DNA from: JAFGPL01 sp046485045
GTDB lineage: Bacteria > Bacteroidota > Bacteroidia > Bacteroidales > UBA10428
Length of the DNA stretch: 64,000 bases
Direction: 5' to 3'
Assembly (NCBI GenBank): GCA_046485045.1
Contig: JAWOHT010000133.1
Coordinates: 1-64,000, forward strand
Shown here: positions 17,723 through 24,628 of the stretch, piece by piece
How the letters are laid out: every line of letters begins with the position of its first letter
Position numbering within the stretch: the first letter of the stretch is position 1
Made by a program: the position numbers and the translations under genes
Notes under the pieces: model-generated
Databases searched by the model: none
What the model saw: the letters and a program-made list of their open reading frames with translations, nothing else
What the model was told of the DNA's origin: nothing

Positions 17723-19768
17723 ATGAATGTATTTCGCAATCTTCGTATTGGTCAGAGATTAATCTTTGTCCTTGGCTTAATCGCTTCTCTAACAATTTGC
17801 ACCATGGGTGCCTTTATCTACATCATTCAAAAAAATAACCTTGCCAGAAATGCAAACAGCACGATGAAAGAACAGGTAAACGATGTTGTTTCTTATATCG
17901 AAGCTCAGGCCGGCGGCAACCTCGAACTTGTATCTTCGGCCACCGCTTTAGTAAATGAGATGATACTTAACCGGGGAACATTTGATTTGGATATTAATAA
18001 TATGACAGATGTAAAAGTGGTGCATCAGCTTGACAAATCTTCAAAACAGGTTAAGCTGCCGGAAATAAATTTTAACGGGGCAGCCTTATACAACACCACC
18101 GAATTGGTTGATATGATAGGTAGCCTCACCCGGGCAACTGCCACCCTTTTTCAGAGATTTGATGAGGGTTATGTACGTATTTCAACCAACGTGAAAACCG
18201 AAACAGGAGAAAGGGCTGTAAACACATATATCCCCAATTCGAGCCCGGTAATAAAGGCCATAGAAAAAGGGGAATTATATCTCGGAAGGGCTTATGTAGT
18301 CAGCGAATGGCATTATGCAGCCTATAAGCCCATTGCAATTAACGGCATTGTGCAGGCAATGTTATACATAGGTATTTCGGAAAAGAAAAACCTGCCAGCA
18401 ATAAAAAACCACCTGTTTTCTAAAAAGTACTTTGAGTCTGGCTATCCATATATTGTTAATTCAAAAGGAGATATAATTGTACACCCTTCAAAGGAAGGAC
18501 AAAATATCGCACACGAACAATTCTTTAAAAGCATTGCAGAAAATGCCGTCAAAGAAGGCATAGTTGAACACATACAGGATGGAAGGAAAAAAATTGACTT
18601 TTATAAATATTGCGAAGCCATTGATAGTTATGTTGTAGCCTCCATTGACAAAAAAGAATACATAAGCGCAAGCACAGGCACACGCAATGTTACAATTGTA
18701 TCGGCTGTTGCAGGTATCCTTATTTTATTACTGGCTATATCTGCCCTCGCCCGCTCTATTACAGCTTCGCTGAAAAAAGGGGTTGAATTTGCCAAACAGA
18801 TTGCCGACGGTAACCTAACCGCAACCATTGACATCAAGCAGGCAGATGAGGTGGGTGAACTTGCCGATTCCCTTCGTCATATGGCTTCAAAGATTCACGA
18901 GGTAGTTTCCACAGTCATCATCAGCTCTGTTAACATTGCCGGTGCAAGCCAGCAAATAACAGGAGGCGCCATGCAAATTTCGCAGGGTGCCAGTGAACAG
19001 GCCGGCTCTACCGAAGAAGTTTCCTCATCAATGGAAGAGATGACCAGTACCATACAACAAAATGCCGACAATGCCAAATCTACAGTAGAGATATCCTTAA
19101 AAGCTGCATCGGGCATGGAAGCGATGAACAGTGCCGGTAAAGAAAGCATCAGCTCTATTCGGAATATCGCCACCAGGATTTCCATAATTAACGATATCGC
19201 ATTTCAGACAAACATTCTGGCCCTTAATGCAGCAGTTGAAGCAGCCCGCGCAGGTGAATACGGCAGAGGGTTTGCTGTGGTGGCATCTGAAGTAAGAAAA
19301 CTCGCTGAAAGGAGCAAAATGGCCGCCGACGAAATAATTCAGCTTACCAATACAAGCCTGAAGGTTACAGAGCAAACCAGCAAATTGCTTGATGAATTGT
19401 TGCCCGAAATTTTAAAAACAGCCGAAATGATAAAGGAAATAGCCGCTGCAAGCGAGGAACAGCATACAGGAGCAGACCAGGTAAATATGGCCATGCAGCA
19501 ACTGAATATGGTAACCCAGCAAAATGCAGGCTCGGCAGAAGAGCTTTCTTCGAGTGCCGAACAATTGTTCGAAGAAGCCAATCAGCTAAAAGAGGTTATT
19601 ACTTTCTTTAAGATAGATAATGGCAAAAACAAGCTAAAAACCACCCCAAAACAATTAAAGGACAATAAGAATAAATCTGAACTTAATACCTACCCCCTAA
19701 AACCAGAGCGGGATAAAAAACTCTCAATAATAGAAAACGAAGTAGAACCGGGATTTGAACGTTTTTAA
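17723..19768 (+). CDS. Methyl-accepting chemotaxis protein with periplasmic Cache sensor
   Basis: A 681-aa transmembrane chemoreceptor. TM1 is at about 13-35, followed by a large periplasmic sensor (about 40-325) resembling the Cache3/Cache2 fusion. TM2 is at about 330-350, followed by HAMP (about 350-405). The cytoplasmic hairpin contains the signalling tip IAFQTNILALNAAVEAARAG. The C-terminus ends in the linker-tethered pentapeptide GFERF, which fits the aromatic-x-x-aromatic CheR/CheB docking tether. No che genes are adjacent. In this phylum a chemosensory array would more likely steer gliding or twitching than flagella, as no flagellar gene is seen. Ligand unknown. Confidence 0.92.
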   Translation: MNVFRNLRIGQRLIFVLGLIASLTICTMGAFIYIIQKNNLARNANSTMKEQVNDVVSYIEAQAGGNLELVSSATALVNEMILNRGTFDLDINNMTDVKVVHQLDKSSKQVKLPEINFNGAALYNTTELVDMIGSLTRATATLFQRFDEGYVRISTNVKTETGERAVNTYIPNSSPVIKAIEKGELYLGRAYVVSEWHYAAYKPIAINGIVQAMLYIGISEKKNLPAIKNHLFSKKYFESGYPYIVNSKGDIIVHPSKEGQNIAHEQFFKSIAENAVKEGIVEHIQDGRKKIDFYKYCEAIDSYVVASIDKKEYISASTGTRNVTIVSAVAGILILLLAISALARSITASLKKGVEFAKQIADGNLTATIDIKQADEVGELADSLRHMASKIHEVVSTVIISSVNIAGASQQITGGAMQISQGASEQAGSTEEVSSSMEEMTSTIQQNADNAKSTVEISLKAASGMEAMNSAGKESISSIRNIATRISIINDIAFQTNILALNAAVEAARAGEYGRGFAVVASEVRKLAERSKMAADEIIQLTNTSLKVTEQTSKLLDELLPEILKTAEMIKEIAAASEEQHTGADQVNMAMQQLNMVTQQNAGSAEELSSSAEQLFEEANQLKEVITFFKIDNGKNKLKTTPKQLKDNKNKSELNTYPLKPERDKKLSIIENEVEPGFERF

Positions 19769-19816
19769 CCAACGTTGTTCATTTGAGCCAATACCGCCAA
19801 AAGCCTCAAGGTGGGT

Positions 19817-19999
19817 CTAATATACCATCTCACATTTTTCCAGGAGTTGGCATATTTTTCTTTCAAGTTCTGAAATCTCCATTTTCATTCTGGAAGTAGC
19901 GGTGCCATCTTTTTCCAACTCCCGGATAAACTGCTTCAACATAATAATATGCCGCTGGTGTTCAAGAATTTTTTTGATCAGAATTTTTCTTTCTTCCAT
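19817..19999 (-). CDS. Small coiled-coil hypothetical protein
   Basis: A possible 60-aa protein with regular heptads (ILIKKILEHQRHIIMLKQFI, then ELERKICQLLEKC). It is highly charged and lies antisense between the chemoreceptor and nrfH with no overlapping gene. The high helix potential and lack of low-complexity sequence favour a real gene, but promoter and ribosome-binding signals are unclear. No function can be assigned. It could be a translated accident. Confidence 0.45.
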   Translation of the reverse strand: MEERKILIKKILEHQRHIIMLKQFIRELEKDGTATSRMKMEISELERKICQLLEKCEMVY

Positions 20000-20155
20000 A
20001 AATATAAGATTTAAGTGGATGTTTTAAAGTATGGTAATGTCTTTGTACGCAAGCTATTGAAAAGAGTTGTATCAAAAGCCATATTTTTTTTTGACCTGCT
20101 TGTTTCTATTTAGACTGAATACATATAGTACTGGTTTCTTAAACTTTTAAGATTT

Positions 20156-20178
20156 TGACCTAATTTTGATTTAAGTCA
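20156..20178 (+). promoter_or_regulatory. Imperfect palindrome in the nrfHA leader
   Basis: TGACCTAA (20156-20163) and TTAAGTCA (20171-20178) form a near-perfect inverted repeat with a 7-base spacer, ending 8 bases before the nrfH ATG. The size and symmetry fit a dimeric regulator site (Crp/Fnr-type operators regulate nrf in other bacteria), but the half-site is not the canonical FNR TTGAT. Confidence 0.35.
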
Positions 20179-20185
20179 GGAAAAC

Positions 20186-20770
20186 ATGATAAGGATTTTG
20201 AAAAGGTTTATGCCGCCAGACAACTGGAAATTTCCGGTAATTATTATTTTCGGTATCTTCTGTGGTTTAGGGTTATTTACTGTGTATGTCTCTAAAGCGC
20301 CATCTTATCTTTCAGACAACCCGAAAACATGTGTCAACTGCCATATTATGGCGCCACAGTATGCCACGTGGTCACACAGTTCACACAGGGAAAATACCCA
20401 TTGCAACGATTGTCATGTACCCCAGAATAATGCCATTAACAAATACTATTTTAAGGCAAAAGACGGCCTGAGGCATGCCACCATTTTTACCCTCAGGGCC
20501 GAACCACAGGTAATACAAATAAAAGAAGAAGGGAGAGATGCCGTGCATACCAACTGTATCAGGTGCCACGATCATCTTCTTACCGATGCAAAAATGCTTA
20601 ACTATAACAAAGACTTTAACAGTAAGCGTAAAGAACGGTTATGCCAGGATTGTCATCGTGAAACACCACATGGCAGGGTAAACAGCCTGGCCAGCGCCCC
20701 CTGGGCAAGGGCACCACTGCCCGAAAGCCCTGTTCCTGCATGGCTTAAAAAAACGATGAAGAATGACTAA
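20186..20770 (+). CDS. nrfH: Cytochrome c nitrite reductase small subunit NrfH
   Basis: A 194-aa membrane-anchored tetraheme quinol dehydrogenase of the NapC/NirT family. It has one N-terminal helix (about 17-36) followed by four CxxCH sites at about residues 49 (CVNCH), 73 (CNDCH), 124 (CIRCH) and 153 (CQDCH). It passes electrons from menaquinol to NrfA. The nrfA gene follows 17 bases downstream. Its presence points to nitrite ammonification. Confidence 0.96.
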   Translation: MIRILKRFMPPDNWKFPVIIIFGIFCGLGLFTVYVSKAPSYLSDNPKTCVNCHIMAPQYATWSHSSHRENTHCNDCHVPQNNAINKYYFKAKDGLRHATIFTLRAEPQVIQIKEEGRDAVHTNCIRCHDHLLTDAKMLNYNKDFNSKRKERLCQDCHRETPHGRVNSLASAPWARAPLPESPVPAWLKKTMKND

Positions 20771-20787
20771 AAAACCCAAATAATACA

Positions 20788-22293
20788 ATGAAATCAATAA
20801 CAGAACAGATTAAGCAAAAACCCTGGATTGGATGGTTGTTATTCTTTGCTACAATAGTAATCGTTTTTATGTTAGGTTTACTCGCCTCTTCTATTGTTGA
20901 AAGGCGGGCCGAAGCAGTATTTGCTTATACCCCGCAGGTTGATTACCCCGACTGGGAACCGCGCAATGAAAAATGGGGTGAGAATTTCCCTCGTGAATAT
21001 CAGTCATATATGAAAACTGCCGATACCGGTTTCAAAAGCAAATACAATGGCAGCGCGATGATTGACATGCTTGAGGAAGATCCCAGGCTTGTGGTGTTAT
21101 GGGCAGGATATCCCTTTTCCAAAGATTATAACCAGGGCAGGGGTCATTATTATGCAGTTACCGATGTGAGAAATACCCTGAGGATTGGAGCCCCTGCAGA
21201 AGATAAACCAAGTCCGATGCCGAATACCTGCTGGACATGTAAAAGTCCCGATGTTCCCAGGTTAATGTCTGAAACAGGTATCGCAGCATTCTATAAGGGC
21301 ACTCTTGATGAAAAAGGCCATGAAATCATCAATCCCATTGGTTGTGCCGATTGCCACGATGCAAAGACCATGAACCTGCGAATTTCAAGGCCTGCCCTTA
21401 TCGAAGCCTTTGAACGCACCGGCAGGGATATCACGAAGGCATCGCACCAGGAGATGCGCAGTCTGGTTTGCGCGCAGTGCCATGTAGAATATTATTTCAA
21501 CAAGAAAAAAATTGAAGGTGTACAATACCTCACGCTCCCGTGGGATGATGGCATTACCGCCGATGACATGGAAAACTATTATGACAATATTGAGTTTGCA
21601 GACTGGACACATGCCATGAGCAAAACACCTATGCTAAAGGCCCAGCATCCCGATTATGAGATTTTCACCACCGGAATCCACTATGAACGCGGTGTGGCCT
21701 GTGCCGATTGCCATATGCCATATAAAAGCGAGGGCGGACAAAAATTTACCGACCACCACATACAAAGCCCGCTCAACAATGTTACCAACTCATGCCAGGT
21801 ATGCCACCGCGAAGAAACCTCGAAACTTATTGCCGATGTATACAGCCGGCAGGATAAACTTATTCAGAACAGGGACAAACTGGAAGAGCTGCTCGTAAGG
21901 GCCCACAACGAAGCCAAAGTGGCCTTGGAACTCGGCGCCAAAGAACAACAGATGAAAGAGATACAGAAACTTATACGCCACTCGCAGTGGCGGTGGGATT
22001 ACGTCGCAGCAAGCCATGGAGCGGCATTTCACGCCCCGGTAGAATCAGGCCGTGTTCTGTCAACCGGAATTGCAAAGGCCGGTGAGGCCCGTATTCAACT
22101 CGCCCGGTTGCTTGCCAGCCTGGGGCACAACAAAGAGATCGCCTACCCCGATATTTCGACAAAAGCCAAAGCCCAGGCTTTTATAGGTCTCGATATGGCC
22201 ATGCTGAATGCCGAAAAAGATGAGTTCATTAAAAACATTGTCCCCAAATGGATTGAAGAAGGCCGGAAAAGAGAACAGGGATGGGATAAATAA
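20788..22293 (+). CDS. nrfA: Ammonia-forming cytochrome c nitrite reductase NrfA
   Basis: A 501-aa periplasmic pentaheme enzyme reducing nitrite to ammonium with six electrons. It has an N-terminal anchor or signal helix (about 14-33). The active-site heme is the lysine-ligated CWTCK at about residue 148. The four other hemes are CADCH, CAQCH, CADCH and CQVCH. Active-site context is present in VACADCHMPY and in TDHHIQSPL, whose His is a heme ligand. Normal length. It forms an operon with nrfH; the c-type maturation genes are not in the window. Confidence 0.97.
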   Translation: MKSITEQIKQKPWIGWLLFFATIVIVFMLGLLASSIVERRAEAVFAYTPQVDYPDWEPRNEKWGENFPREYQSYMKTADTGFKSKYNGSAMIDMLEEDPRLVVLWAGYPFSKDYNQGRGHYYAVTDVRNTLRIGAPAEDKPSPMPNTCWTCKSPDVPRLMSETGIAAFYKGTLDEKGHEIINPIGCADCHDAKTMNLRISRPALIEAFERTGRDITKASHQEMRSLVCAQCHVEYYFNKKKIEGVQYLTLPWDDGITADDMENYYDNIEFADWTHAMSKTPMLKAQHPDYEIFTTGIHYERGVACADCHMPYKSEGGQKFTDHHIQSPLNNVTNSCQVCHREETSKLIADVYSRQDKLIQNRDKLEELLVRAHNEAKVALELGAKEQQMKEIQKLIRHSQWRWDYVAASHGAAFHAPVESGRVLSTGIAKAGEARIQLARLLASLGHNKEIAYPDISTKAKAQAFIGLDMAMLNAEKDEFIKNIVPKWIEEGRKREQGWDK

Positions 22294-22348
22294 AACACAT
22301 TGAATTTTTTGATTTGTTGTGGATATTGGTACGTTTAGCAATAATGCC

Positions 22349-22795
22349 ATGAAACAGATAAACATGAGAATATTGACCCTACTAGCTATCTTTTTTGCAG
22401 GATGTTCAACAACTTCAAAGGTAACTACAGCCGATAAAACTCGAGAAGACTTAAGAGACGTTTTTATATTGACAATTCTAGCCCGAGACTATTTAAGAAA
22501 CACAGACAAACTAGATTTTGACCTTGAAAAATTAATTGAGTATGATAGTTTATGCAGAATTTCAAAAAATTTTGAGAAAGTTGAACTAATATATCGTGGA
22601 GGGCATATAGCCATTCAATATAAATTCTCAAAAATGCGAGATTACAAAATTGAATTTACAGAAAATGAAAAGCAGATGAAAGAATTTTGGAGGGTAATTG
22701 AGAAAAAAAATGTTGGTGATTTCGATGGTGAAATCCAATTTGAGTATGGAGAAAGATTTTACAACTTCAGAAAAATTATTATTAAGAATCAATAA
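22349..22795 (+). CDS. AT-rich hypothetical lipoprotein, possible gene-cassette ORF
   Basis: A 148-aa predicted lipoprotein. The ATG at 22349 gives MKQINMRILTLLAIFFAGC, with the lipobox FAGC at Cys19; a start 10 codons upstream is less likely because it would extend the signal peptide. The mature part is charged and helical and matches no family I recognise. Codon use is visibly more AT-rich than in nrfA next door. It is followed within 8 bases by an attC-like folded repeat (22803-22936), the arrangement of an integron gene cassette. No integrase is in view. Confidence 0.65.
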   Translation: MKQINMRILTLLAIFFAGCSTTSKVTTADKTREDLRDVFILTILARDYLRNTDKLDFDLEKLIEYDSLCRISKNFEKVELIYRGGHIAIQYKFSKMRDYKIEFTENEKQMKEFWRVIEKKNVGDFDGEIQFEYGERFYNFRKIIIKNQ

Positions 22796-22802
22796 GGCAC
22801 AG

Positions 22803-22936
22803 TTGCTAACAAGCTATATAGTGCAGCGGGGCGATACGTTCCGCATCCAGCATTCCGTCTCCGTTTCAGCATTTTCAACGGTGGACAAAAACGCGTTCCC
22901 AAATCCCCGTCGACACCATATTGCAAGACGTTATGA
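22803..22936 (+). repeat. attC-like imperfect hairpin after the orphan lipoprotein
   Basis: The segment begins TTGCTAACAAG and ends AGACGTTATG. Its two ends are complementary with bulges: the strand around TATAGTGCAGCGGGG can pair with CCCCGTCGACACCATAT, with an AAC near the left end and GTT near the right end. This is the geometry of integron attC sites, but the flanking bases do not match RYYYAAC/GTTRRRY, so it may be degenerate or another folded repeat. Confidence 0.4.
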
Positions 22937-23308
22937 ATGTGTGTTTGTCATCCTGAACAGTAGTGAAGGATCTTCTACTATGTAATGACTGTTTTAAAGA
23001 GACGCTTCCTTCGTCAGCATGACAAAGTCATTCCGGGATGCTTCACTATTTTTCAGCATGATAAAAGGTATAAAGAATCTTCTGACTGCTTCATGAAGAT
23101 GCTACGTATTCAACAATACCCGAAACCTTAAACCATTAACCTCCCATACCTTTGCGTACCTTTGCGCGGACTTTGTGCAACTTTGCGAATTAGCCGGAAA
23201 AACTCATTTTAACCTTTTTTCCATAATTTTTTAAAAATTTTAGAAAAAACAATTCAATATTTGAACGTTTCATTTTTTAAGGTGTACAGATTGTAAACGA
23301 TTTAAAAA
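22937..23308 (+). repeat. REP-like hairpin and CTTTGYG repeats in a gene-free stretch
   Basis: No gene is seen here. GTCATCCTGAAC...GAAGGATC (22948-22972) and its partner TCCTTCGTCAGCATGAC (23007-23023) form a REP-like inverted repeat. At 23150-23190 there are four copies of CTTTGYG in tandem. The last 90 bases are an AT-rich leader for the DUF3098 gene. Confidence 0.55.
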
Positions 23309-23518
23309 ATGGCCGTAAAAATAAGAGTTTTCAATAAGCAGAATTATATCCTCCTCATCGTTGCGCTGCTGGTTATCATTGCAGGATATGCATTGATGGG
23401 TTCCAAAGTAAGCAGTAATTCACCCGAAGAAATCTATTCTTTTTCAAAAATAACCCTTGCCCCGGCATTGGTGATTGCAGGATATATTTTGTCGGTTTAT
23501 TCAATTTTCAGAAAGTAA
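23309..23518 (+). CDS. DUF3098 family small membrane protein
   Basis: A 69-aa protein with two helices (about 11-30 and 47-65) joined by a loop containing GSKVSSNSPEEIYSF, typical of the Bacteroidota DUF3098 family. Members usually lie beside ftsX and uppP; here it instead precedes an ECF sigma factor by 8 bases, so it may be co-transcribed with it. The molecular function is not established. Confidence 0.8.
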   Translation: MAVKIRVFNKQNYILLIVALLVIIAGYALMGSKVSSNSPEEIYSFSKITLAPALVIAGYILSVYSIFRK

Positions 23519-23526
23519 TTATCATC

Positions 23527-24102
23527 GTGAGCGAAGAAAAGGCTATTCATAATTATTCCGATGCCGAACTGATGACGCAGATTTGTTGTGCCAATACAAT
23601 GGCATTTAATGAACTGTACCGCCGATACAGCAGACGTATGCTTTATTATTTTTACCGGATGCTTGGAAATTCTGAAGATACAGCCCAGGATTTTCTCCAG
23701 GATCTTTTTTATAAGATCATTGATAAGCCTCATTTATATAACCCTGATCAAAAATTTTCAACATGGATTTTCTGCATCGCGCATAATATGTGCAAAAACG
23801 AATACAGGCGAAGAAATATCAGGCAAAATATCCGGCTGTCGTCTGAAAGTTTCAATGATCTGCCAGAGAATTATGAAACAGAGCAAGATTTAAGTGAGAC
23901 AATTAATCTTATTTACCGTGAACTTGACCATCTGGGTGAAAGTCACAAGACAGCCTTTATTTTGAGATATCGTGAAGGATTTCAGGTTAATGAAATAAGC
24001 GAAGTCCTGAATCTCCCGGAAGGCACGGTAAAATCGAGATTGTTTTATGCACGCCGGTGCCTGGCCGATAAATTAAAAAAGAGTGTTGAAATGATGTATT
24101 AA
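23527..24102 (+). CDS. ECF RNA polymerase sigma factor
   Basis: A 191-aa sigma-70 family, group 4 protein. GTG start (GTG AGC GAA GAA) 8 bases after the DUF3098 gene. Region 2 contains FNELYRRYSRRMLYYFYRML and DTAQDFLQDLFYKI. Region 4 contains the helix-turn-helix FQVNEISEVLNLPEGTVKSRLFYARR. There is no region 3. It is followed 16 bases later by a one-helix membrane protein that may be its regulator. The target promoter is unknown. Confidence 0.92.
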   Translation: MSEEKAIHNYSDAELMTQICCANTMAFNELYRRYSRRMLYYFYRMLGNSEDTAQDFLQDLFYKIIDKPHLYNPDQKFSTWIFCIAHNMCKNEYRRRNIRQNIRLSSESFNDLPENYETEQDLSETINLIYRELDHLGESHKTAFILRYREGFQVNEISEVLNLPEGTVKSRLFYARRCLADKLKKSVEMMY

Positions 24103-24118
24103 AAAAAAGCGCCTTAAA

Positions 24119-24460
24119 ATGAACGAAAACTTTTATACCGATTTATTAAGAAATGATCTTCAGCGACTCATGCCCGATGAAGGTATACAAAAACGACTGG
24201 AATATGCAATGCAATTGAAAACCAGATCTATTCAACCTTCAGGAAACTCATTGCTGTTATCTTTAAAAAACTTTTTTACCCTCCGTCATTTTGCTATCAA
24301 AGCCGGTATTATTACATCTTTATTGATCCTTACGATTATCTTTCGCGAAATGCCCGTGAATAAAACGATTCATTCCAAGAGCAGCATATTCGTTGCCGAT
24401 AGTTCGCATTGTGATTCATTGGCAGGTGAATATTGGGATTCAGTATCAAATGGAAAATAA
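24119..24460 (+). CDS. Single-pass membrane protein downstream of the ECF sigma factor, candidate anti-sigma factor
   Basis: A 113-aa protein with one hydrophobic segment at about residues 58-76. The N-terminal cytoplasmic part (about 1-55) is helical (FYTDLLRNDLQRLMPDEGIQKRLEYAM). The C-terminal tail is short and periplasmic, with one Cys. There is no HxxxCxxC zinc motif or FecR domain. Position and topology suggest an anti-sigma-like regulator of the preceding sigma factor (inference). Confidence 0.65.
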   Translation: MNENFYTDLLRNDLQRLMPDEGIQKRLEYAMQLKTRSIQPSGNSLLLSLKNFFTLRHFAIKAGIITSLLILTIIFREMPVNKTIHSKSSIFVADSSHCDSLAGEYWDSVSNGK

Positions 24461-24510
24461 TAAAATATGTATTTTTTTTGATATCTATAATTTTGAAATT
24501 GAATAATTTC

Positions 24511-24535
24511 CCACAAAGGCACAAAGCTCGCAAAG
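24511..24535 (-). repeat. Inverted copy of the CTTTGYG repeat
   Basis: Read on the minus strand this gives CTTTGCGAGCTTTGTGCCTTTGTG, the same motif as at 23150-23190 but in the opposite orientation. The two copies bracket the DUF3098/sigma/membrane protein group. Confidence 0.45.
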
Positions 24536-24628
24536 TAAAATCTTTGTATTCCTGTTGGGTTATAGGGATGCTCCCAATATTTTTGATTCTGTAACTTCAA
24601 AGAGATATTTACTTAAAAAAGTTTTATA

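Noticed and set aside
22698..22985. 95-codon plus-strand frame across the lipoprotein end and the attC-like repeat
   Set aside because: Out of frame with the lipoprotein and covers a folded repeat; no protein-like content.
22946..23192. CRISPR-like array suspected from spaced repeats
   Set aside because: The repeats differ in sequence and spacing, form hairpins and have no cas genes; REP-like elements fit better.
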